Assembly (NCBI GenBank): GCA_004431415.1
Contig: QPMI01000445.1
Span: 124,001 to 188,000, forward strand
Source: Cyanophora paradoxa
Lineage: Eukaryota; Glaucocystophyceae; Cyanophorales; Cyanophoraceae
Direction: 5' to 3'
DNA: 64,000 nt
Shown: positions 9,499-20,879 of the stretch, piece by piece
Position numbering within the stretch: the first letter of the stretch is position 1
Layout: each line of letters starts with the position of its first letter
Notes under the pieces: generated by a model
Databases searched by the model: none
Seen by the model: the letters and a program-made list of their open reading frames with translations, nothing else
What the model was told of the DNA's origin: nothing
Made by a program: the position numbers and the translations under genes

Positions 9499-12400
9499 CT
9501 AGCGGGGCCGGCGCTGGGTGCGGTAGAGGGCGAGCATGGTGGCGGCGCGGAAGGCCGCCCAGAAGGCGAGGAGGGCGCCCAGGTCGGCCCACTTGCTGTC
9601 CCCCTCCAGCCCGTACGCCTCCAGCAGGCTCGGCTGCCCCGCCGTCAGACCTCGAGGGGCGGCGGGGCGGGGCGGGGCGGGCGCACGAGGCCCGGGGTGG
9701 GGGGCCCGCGCCCCTCGAACTCGTTGACGGCGGCGGCGGCGAAGCCGTACGTGAAGAAGGAGCTGTAGTGCAGAAACATCCTGGGGGGAGGGGGCGTGGG
9801 GAGGTGAGGGGCGCGCCGGCCCGGGGCGGTGCGAAGCAGCGGAGAGCGGACCAGTAGCGGGGGACGAGGTGGCGGGGGACGAAGAAGCCGCCGAAGACGA
9901 GGGAGAGGCCGACCGTCGCGTTCGACACGATCACCGCCATCGACGCGCTGCCCCGCCGCCCCCCCGCCCGGCTCGAGGGCGGCGCGCAGGGGGGCGGGCG
10001 GGCGGGCGGGCGGGGGGACCTGGAGGAGAGGGCGGAGAAGAGCTCCGTGCAGCTCGCCGCCACGTTGCTGCGGGGCGGGGCGGCGTCGGCCCAGGGCGGG
10101 CGGGCCGGCCGGGCGGCGCGCAGCGGACCTGACGAGCATGGCCCAGAGGACGTAGAAGGCGAGGGCGGGGCCGTCGGAGCGGAGGCCCACGAGCCCGTGC
10201 ACCACCAGCGCGAACGGCAGCAGCACCACGCAGTTCTGCTTCGAAGCTCAGCCGGGCCGGGCGGGGCGGGGCGGGCCCCCGGGGCGGGGCGGGGGCGCCT
10301 GGGGCAGGGAGACGAGGGTCTTTGCGGCGAAGAAGGAGGCGACGGAGTAGCGCCCCGAGTGGATCTCCCGCGTCATCGTCAGCCGCTCCGCGATGAGCGC
10401 CTCCACGGAGGAGAGGAAGGCGTAGGTGATCAGCAGCGTCACCATGAACAGGCCCTGGCTGTGCAGCGCCTCCAGCTCTGCCCGTGCCGCCCCGGCCACG
10501 CGTCGGGTGCGCCCGGAGCGGGGCGGGGCGGGGCGGGGGCGGACGGGCGGTGGTGGCGCCCTCGCCGTTGGAGCGGAAGAGGCTCCCGATGATGAGGGAG
10601 ATGAGGATGCCCTGCGCGGGAGCAGAGGAGGTGAGCGGGTCTCCGTCGCCCGCCCGAAGCGGAAGGGGCGGACCTGGAGGGCGATGACGATGAAGAGGGA
10701 CGGGTTGCGACGCAGCTGCCCCGCCCCCGGCACCCTCAGCACGAGCCGCGGGGCCGGAAGTAGGCGGCAGGGGCGGGCGGGGGCGGGCGGGGGCGGACGA
10801 GGCGGAAGTTGCGGGAGCAGAGGACGGCGGTCTGGCCGAGGAAGCCCAGCGAGTCGTCCCCCAGCGCCCCCGCCAGGCTCGCCGGCAGGTGCGCCCCCGA
10901 GCGCTGCCCCGCCCCGCGCGCTCAGGAAGGGCGGAACGGGGTAGAGGAAGGAAAGCGAGGGTGGGCGGGGGCACCGCCTTAATGGCGCGGAGGGTGCGGG
11001 CGGTGGAGGCGGCGAGCTGCGACTCCTCGTACCCGTCGAACACCGCCGCCAGACGCTCCCCGTAGCGAAGGCCCCCGGGGCCTGGGCCTGGGGCGAGGCC
11101 GGGGCCGGGGCCGGAGCGTGCGGAGCGGGAGGAGGCGGAGGTGGCGGTGGTGGGGGCGAGCCCCGCCTCGGACTCGAGGTCGGCCTCCGCCCCCGCCTCC
11201 GAGGGGCGCGAGCTCGCGGGGCGCGACGAGGAGGGGGGGGAGGAGGAGCCGGCGCTCGAGCTCCCCGCCTCCTCCTCCTCCCCCGCCGCCCCGTTCGGCG
11301 GCGAGACCACCTCGATCAGGAACTCGGCTGCCGGCGAGGTCAGGCGAGGAGAGGCCGGGGCGACAACGCCGGCGGGGGCGGGCACCCGGGGAGATGCGGC
11401 GGTGGTCGGAGCCGAGGCCGAGGGCGTCGAAGTGGGGGAGGACGCGGTGGAGGGGCCCGAAGTAGGCGGGGCGGCCCTCCGCCAGCAGCAGCAGCGCGTC
11501 GAACATCGAGAAGACCGCGTGCGACGGCTGGTGGATCGTGCTGGCGGTCGAGGTCAGAGCCGGCGACCCGAGCGGGGCGGGGGCCGGGGGCACCAGAGGA
11601 CGGTCTGGCCCTGGAGGGCCATGCCCTTGAGCAGCTCCATGACCCGGTAGGCGTCCGCCGAGGAAAGCCCGCTCGTCGGCTGCGGGCAGCGAGGGGGAGC
11701 TCAGCGCGCGGCGGGGCTCGGGGTCGAGGGGAGGGGCGGGGCGGGGCGGGCCTCGTCGAGGAGGAGGACGCTGGGGGAGCGGATGAGCTCGATCCCGATC
11801 GAGACGCGCCGCTTCTCCCCGCCCGAGACCCCCCGCACGAAGGCGCCCCCGATCTGCGTCCCCGCCGCCTTCTCGAGCCCAAGCTGAGCCAGCACCTGCA
11901 GAGGGGCCCGAGGCGCCCCGGCCTCAGAGGCGGCGCGGCCGCGGGCGGGGCCGGGAGGGGCCGGGCGGGACCTCGTCGACGCGGGCGGAGCGCTGGGCGT
12001 CGGAGCAGGAGGCGGCGAGGGTGAGGCGCGCGCTGAACTCAAACGTCTCCCGCACCGTCAGGTGCTCCAGCAGCACGTCATCCTGCGGGCCGCGCGCCGG
12101 CGGGCAGCGTCAGCGCGCCCGGACCCGGCGCGGCGGAGCGGGGCGGGCCGGGGCGGGCCTGGGTGACGTAGGAGAGGGCGCCACGGAGGAGGCGGGTGTT
12201 GCGGTACCCCGGGCCGACCAGCGGCTCCCCGTTGAGGAGCACGGAGCCCGTCACGCGGCCCTCGGCCGTCCGCCCCGCGATCACGTCCAGCAGCGAGCCT
12301 GCCGGCCGGTCGGAGGGGGCGGGGGGGGGAGCGGAGGGGCGGGCGGGGGCGCACTCTTGCCGCTGCCGGAGGGCCCCATGATGGCGACGAGCTCGCCGGA

Positions 12401-13616
12401 GCGGGCGTGGGCGCTGATGCCGCGCAGGATCTCCCGCCGCTCGCTCCCCGTCCGGAAGCTCGCCTTGGCGGTCGCCCGGATGAAGCGCGTCCGCAGCGAC
12501 TGGCCGCGCCCCGCCACGCGCACGCTGTACCCCACCTCGTGGATCGAGAGCACCGTCTCGTGGATCGCCCGCGAGAGCGTCCGCGAGAGCGACGCCGCCG
12601 GCGCCGCCCTGAAGCCCGGCCGGGGGTAGGGCCCCGCCGGCTCGTCCAGGGGCACCACGTGCACGCCGGCGGGCCCCGCCGCCGCGTCGGAGGGGCGCTC
12701 CTTGGGGCCACCCTTGGGCGCCAGCGGGGATTCCGGCTGCTCGTGCGGCTGCCGCCTGAAGCGCAGCTGCGGCAGCTCCCGCCCCGCCCCCGCCGCCCCC
12801 GCCTGCGCCGGCCGCTTCGAGCCCGGCGTCCGGGGCGTGGACGGGCCGGAGCTCGGCGGGGGTACGAGGTCGACGTCCTCGGGGCCGAGGGCCTCGCTGC
12901 GGTCCAGGGCGACGACCGCCGGCGGCTCCGGCCGCGCCCGCCGCTCCGGCCGTGCAGGCGGCCGCGGCTTCGAGTCCGGCAGGGGCCGGAAGACGTTGAG
13001 GGCCTCCCGGCTGCGCAGCTCGAGCGTCGCCCGCGCCGCCCGCGGCGGCCCCGCCGGCTCGCCCTCGCCCGGCGCCTCCTCCGGCTCCAGCTGCAACCCG
13101 CGCGGCCGCACCGGCCCCGACGACGCGCTGCGCCTCCGGGCGGCGCGCGGCGCCCCGGCCCGCGCCTCCGGCCTCCTGCCCCCGGCAGCGCGCGGCGGCG
13201 GGAGGTTCCCCCTCTCGAGCGGCTGCGGCGGCGGCGGAGCCGGCGGGTCGTGCTCGACCGCGCTCTCCTCCGGCGGCTGGGCCGGCCGGGCGCCCGGGCG
13301 CCGAGAGTTCGACGGGCGCCGCCTGGGCTCCAAGCGGACGCCGGCCGACTCCCCGTCCTCCAGGTCGGCTGCGCCGCGAATGCGTCAGCCACGAGTTCCA
13401 TTTGAGGAACAGCAATCCCCATGCCCACGGGCCCCGCGGCGCGCGCCGAGCCCGCCGCGGCCGCGAGTGCGCGGCTCGGCGCGCGGAGAGCCCCCGCGGC
13501 GCGCCATACCGGGCGCTCGCGGCCCGGCCCCTAGCACACGAAGCACTGGTTATTTCGCACGCACCGCTCGCCCTTCGGGACCGCGGGCCCTCCGCTCCTT
13601 CAACTTCCAGCCCCAT
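9499..13616 (-). CDS. ABCG-family half-transporter
   Basis: White/ABCG-type exporter with the nucleotide-binding domain before the membrane domain. The start is ATG 13616. An intron joins its short first exon to a long Pro/Arg-rich N-terminal region (13333-12650). The ATPase follows: Walker A MGPSGSGK with an intron inside the Lys-Ser pair, [11 protein letters not shown], signature [12 protein letters not shown], Walker B VLLLDE, then PTSGLSS and the H-loop STIHQPS. The membrane part shows helices such as [31 protein letters not shown] and [18 protein letters not shown], and an [16 protein letters not shown] linker typical of ABCG proteins. The product ends YRTQRRPR before TAG at 9499-9501. 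As a half-transporter it should dimerise; its substrate is unknown. Some introns use GC donors (first base 10298). Confidence 0.88.
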
Positions 13617-14376
13617 CCCCGAAAACGGCCGTGCCGAGCCGCCAGCCGCCGAACTCTCTTGCTCGAGCCGCTCAAATGCTTTCGGAAAGTGCGCAAAGGC
13701 GCGTTTCTGCCGCAGTGCGCGCCGCCGACCGCCACCGATGCCGGACACAGAACCTCGGAGCCGACGTCGACGCTGCAGGGCGTGCAAGCTGGCGGGGCGA
13801 CTGATGGCTGCCACTGGCTGGGCCCCGCTGCTTTGGGATGCTCCTAGGGTTCGAGCGCTGCTCGCCGCGCCACGATGCGCGGTGCGCGCCCTACCCGCAA
13901 CCTTCTGCAGCGGCCCGGGCCCTGTACCCCCGCTTGCTGCCAAAAAAAACAAAACAACCTTCCGGCTTTGCACGGAGGGGCGAGAGCAGTGCGTCCCAGC
14001 ATTTCCAGCAGCCCAGCAGCAGGGAAGCACCCGAGCGCGTAGTCGAGTGCGGAGCGTTGAGCGCTTCGGGATAGCGATAAGATATATATCGATCGATCGT
14101 CGCGTCGGGGCGCATCGCCCTCGAGCGGAGGGCCTGCGCGCGTACGTCGCGATAGCGCTTTCCCGACCGATCGATCTCGCGCTCGCTCAGCTCCGTCACG
14201 CAGGCGCTGGGGCTCAGCGTTAACCGAGCTCACCGGATCACGCGCGCGCGCGCGCCGATCAGCACTAAGGCGGCGGGCCCAGCACTCGAAGAAGAATGAT
14301 GCCTAGGTAGATCTGCAGCGTGTCCAGCCGGGCCTGGGGAGAACCCCGCGAGATCGCTAGCTAAGCTTGCTCGAGC
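13617..14376. other. Divergent intergenic region
   Basis: This spacer lies upstream of both the ABCG gene (minus) and the surface-protein gene (plus). It contains a short GATATATATCGATCGATCG-like palindromic stretch near 14080-14100. No protein or RNA gene is convincing. It presumably holds both promoters. Confidence 0.45.
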
Positions 14377-17300
14377 ATGGTCGAGGCCGGTGCGCTCGGG
14401 CGGACACCGACGCGCACGCGGCTGCGGGCGGGCGGGACGAGGCCGCGAGCTCGAGGCCGGCAGCGGCTGCTGCGGGCCGGGGTCGTCGCGCAGCTGCTCC
14501 TCCTCTGCGTCTGCGCGTGGCGGCTCCCCGCGACGCTCGGGGCCAAGCCCCGGCGCTCTCCCGGCGCCCCTGCCGGTCCCGCGGCGTGGCGGGGCGCCGG
14601 GATAGGAGCCGGTGCCCTCAGGCGGGGTGCGGCCTCTCTCTCGCCTCTCGCCGGCCCGCCCTCTCTCGCCTGACGGGGGCGGGCGGCGCAGGGGCCCTCT
14701 CCGCCCTCGAGGGCGGCGCGGCCGCCCCGCCCGAACTCGACCCCTCCGCTGCCACTGCCCTGCTCTCCGGCCTCGTCGGTACCCCCTCCCCCCCCCCCCC
14801 CCCCGCCGCCTCCCCCCGTCATCCGTACCCCCGCGCCCCTGACACCCCCCCCCCCCCCCCCCCCTCACCCCTCAGCCGTGCTGGCGGGTGTAGCGCCGGA
14901 AATCGACTGGGCGGCCCTCGAGCAGCTCGCCCTGCAGCTCGCCGCCGCCCTCGCGCCGGGCTCGCCGGGCCCGTCCCCCGAGCTCCTCGGGGCCCTCCAG
15001 GGCGTGCTGGGCGCGCCGCTGGACGCCGCCGCGCTGGCCGGCCTGGACCCCGCCGCCCTCCCCTCGCGCCTCCTCCAGGCCCTCCTCGAGGCCGCCCGGG
15101 GCCTCGCCGGCCCCGCCGGCCCCGCCGCCCTCCCCTGCGGCCTCGCCGCCCTCCTCCCCAACGCCTCCTCCGGCCCCGGCCCCGGCGGGCTCTCCCCCCC
15201 GAACGCGACAGCGGGGCATAACGGGAGCGAGGCGGCGTGCACGCTGCGGGGCCTCCTCGGCGCGGTCTCGCCCCTGGCGGCGACCTTCCTCGGCGCCGGC
15301 GCCCCCGCCTCGGCCCTCTGGGCCCTCGAGCCCGCCTGCCTGGCCGCCCTCTTCGGGCTGGGCCCCGGGGGCGCGGGCGGGGGCGGGGCCCCCTCCCCCG
15401 CGCTCAACGTGAGCCTCGCGCGGCTCGCGGAGACGGCGGGTGGGGCCGGCGGGGAGGGCGGGCCTCTCCTGGAGCAGGCCGGCGCGGCCCTCCCGCTCGT
15501 CCGCGCCGCCCTCGCCGCCGGCGGCTTCGGCTTCCAGGTGCCTCCCGCCTCGGGAGAGCTCCCGGCCCGCTGACGGGGGCGGCAGGTGCCGCTGGAGGGC
15601 GGGGCCTTCGCGGTGCGGGTGGACTGGGCGGAGGGCGGCGCGAACTGCTCCGCCCTCTCCCCCGCCTTCGCCGTCGCCGCCGGCGGCTGCCTCCCCGCCG
15701 CGCCCCTCCTCCTCGGCGCCCTCGGGCCCGACCCCGTCGCCGTCCTCGGCAACACCGCCGCCGGCCTCGCCGGGGTGCTGGGCGCGCTGTACCCCCCGCT
15801 GCGGGGCTTCGCCGCCTTCTCGTTCTCGGTGCCGAACCGGACGGTGGTCTCCCTCTCCACGTGCGGCAACGGCACGCGCTTCGACACGACCCTCGCCCTC
15901 TACGACGCCTGCCCGGCCGCCCCAGGCGCCGCCGCCGGCCCCGCCGCCCCGGGCCTCCCCGGCCAGCTGCAGGCCGGCGCTGCCATCGCCGTGGACGGCG
16001 CGCGCCGGCGGCCCCCGCCCCCTCCTCCTCCTCTCAACCCGACGTGACGCCCGAGGGCGCAGACGACGGGTGCGGGGCGCTGGGCGAGGGCTCCTTCATC
16101 GCCTCTGTCGAGCTCCAGGCCGGCCGCGTCCGCCCCCGCCCGCCCGCCCCCGCCCGCCCGCCCGACCCGCCGGCCGCGCAGACGTACTTCGCGGTGGTGG
16201 GCGGCTACGACGGCGCGGCCGGGGAGTTCGAGCTGCGGGTCCTGCCGGGGGGCGCCACCCCCCTCGAGGCCGCCGAGCCCCACGCGCTGCGCCCCTGCGC
16301 GCCCCCCTTCCTCGGCTCCACCGAGGCCCGCTCTGCCCCGCCCCGCCCCGCCGCCCCGGCCCTGCAAAGTTTTTCGAATTTGATCGCGAGCGCAGGACCG
16401 TCTCGACCTGCTTCCCTTCTGGAGCCCCTCGGGGGAGGTCCGCCGCCCGCCCCGCCCCGCCTTTCTCCTCGCCGCAGCGGGAGCTCGAGCCCGCCCGCGC
16501 CCTCCCCTCTCGCATCAGATGTTCTTCACCCTCACCGTTCCCGAGGAGCAGTCCGTCCCGCCCCGCCCCGCCCTGCCCGCCCCTTCTCCCCCTCCCGACT
16601 GTACCCCCGCAGGGCGGTGGCGGTGGGGACGTGCTCGGGGGCCACGAACTTTGCGACCCTCCTCCACCTCTTCGACGTGCGCCCCGCAGCCGCCCCGCCC
16701 CTCCTTCCTTCTTCGTGGGCCCCGCGATCCTTGGCCTTTCCCCCGCAGCGCAACCCCCTCGAGGAGGGCGCCGCGCCCCTAGCCAGCAGCGGCAAGCGCC
16801 CCCCGCCCCTCCTTCTGCCACCCGCCCCGCCCCGCCTTGCGAGCCGGGCCGAGCGGGGGCCGGGGGCAGAGGGCGGGTGCGGCGTCTCGCGGGGCTCCCT
16901 CCTGGACGCCCGCCTCGCCGCCAACGTCACGGTCCGCGCGATCCCGAGGGGCCCCCGCCCCGCCCCCGCGCGCCCTCCTCCACCCTCCGAGCGCCCCGCG
17001 GCGCGCAGTACTACGTGGTCGTCGAGGGGGCGGTGTACGGGGCGGCGGCGCAGGACCCGCTGGGCGCCCTCCTCGGCCGCCTCCACTCTGCAGCCCGTCC
17101 GCCCCGCCCACGCCCACCCTGACGATCGTGCATGTGCAACTTTGCTCGTCCCCTCAGACGTGGGGAGGTTCGGCCTCTCCGTGACGGACGAGAGCTGCCC
17201 GCCGGAGCCGGCCGACCGTGCGCCCCGCCCCGCCGCACTCCTCCCCCGCACCGCTCGCCTCGACCGCCCGGCGCGCAGTGTGCGGGGCGCTGCCGGGGGC

Positions 17301-18383
17301 GGACGAGTGCGGGCTCGGCCTCCTCGCGGGGGCCGTCCCGCCCTTCGCCTCGGCCGCCTTCGCCGGTGCTTCGTTCGCCCTGGGGCTCGGGGCCGGGGCC
17401 GGGGCCGACGCGGACCCCCTGGCCCTCGCCCGCCCCTCGCTGCTCTACCGGGTGCCGGCCGCCCCCTGGGCCCGCAACCTCTCCGTCAACGGCTGCACCC
17501 CGCCCCCCCACCCCTGGCTCCTCGCCCTCGCCGAGGGCTGCCCCCTCGGGCCCCGCCCCGCCGCCCGCCCCCTCGCCCTCAACGGTCCGCCCCGCCCCGC
17601 CCCGCCGCCCCGGCCCCCGCTCGCCTCTTACCGTACCCCCGGGGCGCAGTCTCCGCGGGTTGCGCGAACGGCCGCCTCGTGTACCCCGTCCCCGCCCACA
17701 CCTCCCTCGTCCTCGTCAGCGCCCGCCCCTCCCCGCGCCTAGGCCTCCGGCCGCCTCGCCTCATACCCCCCGCAGGTGGTGGAGGCGCCCTGCGGCGCCC
17801 TCGGCTGCCTGGGCGGCCCCTTCGGCCTCACCGTCACATCCTCCCGCGACTTCTGCGGTGCGCGCGCGTACCCCCGTCCCGCGCTGCCATCCTCTCCGGA
17901 GCGGTCTGAGGGGCCTCCGCAGAGCGCCCGACCCTCCTCACCCTCCTCGGGGACCTCATCGAGGGCTCCCTCCAGCGATTCTCCCCCCCTGCCCGCCCGA
18001 GCCCGCCCCCCGCGCCCTCCAGACCCCCCTCCCCCTCCCTCCTTCCGGTCCCCTCGCGGCCCCCCTCGCCCACGCCCGCCCCCGCCACGCCGACAGCCGC
18101 GCCGCCCGCCCCCACCGGCGCCCCGCCGCCCGCCCCACCGGCGCCCCGCCGCCCGCCCCCACCGGCGCCCCGCCGCCCGCCCCCACCGGCGCCGCGCCTG
18201 TCGCGACGCCCGTCCCCCCCGCTCGCCCACTCCCGAGCCCGCAAAGCCGAGCGGCTCTCCCGGGTCCAGCCCGACGCCGGCGGCAGCGGCGGGCCCGACG
18301 CCGGAGCCGACGCCGGGGGCGATCGTGGTCTCGTTCGGGGTGGCGGCCGGCGGGATCGCGCCGGCCGAGTTCGACCGCCCCGC

Positions 18384-18420
<37 letters not shown>

Positions 18421-19357
18421 CCGCAGCGCGTCGACGTCGCCGACGTCGCCAACGCCGCCGCCGCCCGCCGCGCCCGCGCCGCCCTCGCCCCGCCCCCGAG
18501 CCGCTCCTGCTCGTGACGGCCCGCATCGCACCCGGGGGCCCCGGGGAGCCGGACACGGCGGCGGTGCTGCGGGCGATGCGGGCGCCGGGGCCGCCCCCGG
18601 CTCCGCCGGCTTCGCCGTGCCGGGGTACGACGTGCGCTCCATGACCCTCCTGCAGGGCCCCGGCCTCTCCGGCGGTGCCGCCGCCCCGCCCCCCGCCCGG
18701 GGCCCCGCCCCCGCCCTCGCCGAGCCGCCCGCGCAGCGCCGACGACGCTGGCGCTCGACCCGCCGGCGAGCGTCCCGCGGGAGGACGGCGGCGCCACCCA
18801 GTCGCCCCGCCCGGCACCGGCGGCGGCGGCGGCGGCACCGGAGGCGGAGGCGGCGGCGGCGGCGGCGGCGGCGGCGGGCCGGCGACGACGCCGGGAGGGG
18901 CGAGCGGGGGCCCGTCGCCGACGCCGGGAGGGGGAGGGGCGGGGCCGCTGGGGCCGGGGGCGGCTCGGGGAACGGCCCGCTGATCGCGGGGGTCGTCGGG
19001 GGCCTCGCGGGGGCGGCGCTGCTGGGGGCGGTGGCGGCGGTGGTGGCGCGGCGGCGGCGGCAGATGAAGGACCGCGTCAAGTACACGTTCAAGGACAGCA
19101 GGAAGGGCCGCGCCGGCTTCGACGCCCGCTGGGCCCCCGGCGACCTCCCCGGGGGGGGCGGCTCGCCCGACCCCGAGGGCTCGACACCCGACGCCCGGGC
19201 GGGGAGCCGGGGCAGCAGCGGCCGGGCCGGCGCCGCCGACTTGCGCCCCGCGGAGCCCGCCCGGCCGCCCTCCGACCGCGACCTGCCGACGAGCCCGCCG
19301 GGCGCGATCGGCACGCCCTGGCGGGCCGCGCCGCTGGAGCCGCCCCGGCTCCGATAG
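14377..19357 (+). CDS. Large type I membrane surface protein, function unknown
   Basis: A multi-exon gene for a cell-surface glycoprotein. It opens with an Arg-rich leader and a hydrophobic signal (VAQLLLLCVCAW). It then has a long ectodomain with NxS/T sites such as NRT, NGT, NAT and NVT. Two modules resemble beta-sandwich PPC-like folds: one with VSLSTCGNGTRFDTTLALYD followed by TYFAVVGGYDG, and a second with VAVGTCSGATNFATLLHLFD followed by QYYVVVEGA. A Pro/Thr minisatellite-encoded stalk precedes a single transmembrane helix (IAGVVGGLAGAALLGAVAAVVA) with RRRR stop-transfer. The cytoplasmic tail of about 100 residues ends at TAG 19355-19357. Internal exon limits are approximate. I do not recognise a named family; the cysteine/FDT pattern suggests adhesion or carbohydrate binding, which is inference. 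The middle of the gene is duplicated at 20880-22390. Confidence 0.7.
18093..18200 (+). repeat. GC-rich minisatellite in the surface-protein stalk
   Basis: An imperfect tandem repeat of about 24 bp that includes CCGCCGCCCGCCCCCACCGG. It encodes Pro/Ala/Thr repeats (APTGAPPP) between the ectodomain and the membrane-proximal domain. The same repeat occurs at 22245-22380 in the partial duplicate, where homology ends inside it. Confidence 0.8.
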
Positions 19358-19807
19358 CGCCCGCTAGAGATCTAGAATATTTAGGATCCGCAGCCCGTAT
19401 ACAATCCTCAGCTGCAGGATCATCTTTCAGGCTGCACCCTTACATTTATTAATATCTCGCCGATGCATGATGCAAGCTGACAAGCTAGTGCAAACAGTAC
19501 CATGCAACGGTCCTGGTGCATGCAGTGCTTGCCACAACACTCCAGGGCGAGAAATCAGAGAGCAAGACATGTAACTAAGCAAGGAATGTGAAGGTTAAAA
19601 TACAAGACAAGATCTCAACTGATTCAGGATGGCGGGGTGGGGGGCTGAGACGTTGGCTCGCTCAATGCATCAGACCCGACTGTGGTCGAGGCTGGCGACG
19701 GGTGTGCGACAGGCATGCCTTCTTCAGCATTTGGCGGCAGAGGTCGCTGTGCTTGCCCAGCGCCTCCGCCTTGCACTGCGTCCGCCTGCCCTGTCGCGCC
19801 AACGTGG
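19358..19807. other. Intergenic region, no supported gene
   Basis: A spacer between the surface-protein stop and the end of the minus-strand coiled-coil frame. It has lower GC than the genes around it and several TGCATGCA-like palindromic words near 19460-19530. I see no coding signal or RNA gene. Confidence 0.4.
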
Positions 19808-20782
19808 TCAGAAAATGAAACAAAGGAGAGTACAAGCTAGCGCGCCAGCGAGTTCGCAACCTCTGTGCGAAAGAGGAACAGAATCAAGACCAATTAAGGG
19901 ACAAAAAAATGCGCCACGGTGCGCACGGGCGTGAAGGTCAGGTGAGTGGACACTTGATCGGTGACGCGAGTTGACAGTGCCGCTGTTCCCTTCAACAGAT
20001 CGCCAATGGAGCCGTTCCTCGGACTGGCGAAGGCGCTCTTCGAGCACCGCCCGCTCACGGCGCTCTTCGGCGAGCTGTGACTCAAGCTGTCGCCTCTCTT
20101 CGGATGCCCTGATCTGCTGCTCGGCGATCCGTGACTCTAGCTGTCGCCGCTCGTCGGCGATCTGTGACTCGAGCTGTCGCCGCTCTTCGGACGCCTTGAG
20201 CTGTTGTTCGGCGAGCTGCAACTCGAGCACTCGCCGCTGTTCCGCGAGCTGCAACTCGACCTGTCGCCGTTCTTCGGACGCCTTGAGCTGTTGTTCGGCG
20301 AGCTGCAACTCCAACACTCGCCTCTGTTCGGACGCCATGAGCTGCTGTTCGACGAGTTGGGATTCGAGCTTTCGTCGCTCTTCGGACGCCTTGAGCTGTT
20401 GTTCGGCGAGCTGCAACTCTATTTCGCGGATCTCTGTTCCTTCCGATGCTTCTTCATTAGGACGATTTGTGAGGCGGGACAGGCGTCGGAGGAAAAATCC
20501 TCTCGAAAGACAAAGCGCACCGCGGTCTGTCAGCGCAGCCCCGGATGCAAGGTAAGGTTGTGATGACTGGGAGCCTCCTATTGACATGACAAGAGCCAAA
20601 CCAAGCCACTGGTGCTCGGCGGCGGACCTGCCAGCACTCACGATCTCATCCCCGCCTGAGTCGTGATCACGCCGTGAGTCGCCGATCGGTTGCGCAGAGA
20701 GCCGGCGAGGTTCACGGCGAGACTCCAGGGGGTGAATTTCTGGGGGGTATGTCCACGAGCGGCTCGAATGAGTGTTGCGCAT
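19808..20782 (-). CDS. Coiled-coil repeat protein, function unknown
   Basis: An uninterrupted 324-codon frame without introns, unlike its neighbours. Residues about 115-260 form a strong coiled coil built from an 18-residue repeat, consensus LELQLAEQQLKASEERRQ, repeated about six times with shortened copies. The flanks (residues 1-110 and 262-324) look unstructured or non-coding in style, including a hydrophobic C-terminus LACTLLCFIF. It could be a real structural protein, an exon of a larger gene, or a fragment of a repeat-rich gene brought in with the duplication. It sits exactly between the complete surface-protein gene and its truncated copy. Base composition is less GC-rich than neighbouring exons. 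The coil is certain; status as an expressed gene is not. Confidence 0.5.
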   Translation of the reverse strand: MRNTHSSRSWTYPPEIHPLESRREPRRLSAQPIGDSRRDHDSGGDEIVSAGRSAAEHQWLGLALVMSIGGSQSSQPYLASGAALTDRGALCLSRGFFLRRLSRLTNRPNEEASEGTEIREIELQLAEQQLKASEERRKLESQLVEQQLMASEQRRVLELQLAEQQLKASEERRQVELQLAEQRRVLELQLAEQQLKASEERRQLESQIADERRQLESRIAEQQIRASEERRQLESQLAEERRERAVLEERLRQSEERLHWRSVEGNSGTVNSRHRSSVHSPDLHARAHRGAFFCPLIGLDSVPLSHRGCELAGALACTLLCFIF

Positions 20783-20879
20783 CGGGGCGCGGACATTGGA
20801 ACGAGGACGCTAAAACGCGCTTCCGGAGAGCTTCTTCGTGTGCGCCACGCGATCCCCTTTGTGCGCACCGTGATCCCCA

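Noticed and set aside
9931-11385. Long antisense and alternate-frame open readings over the ABCG gene
   Set aside because: They are Arg/Pro/Ala-rich shadows without domains. The spliced ABCG frame explains the sequence.
14785-14870. Poly-C tracts as a functional regulatory element
   Set aside because: They match the general C-rich intron pattern of this window and lie between exons of the surface-protein gene.
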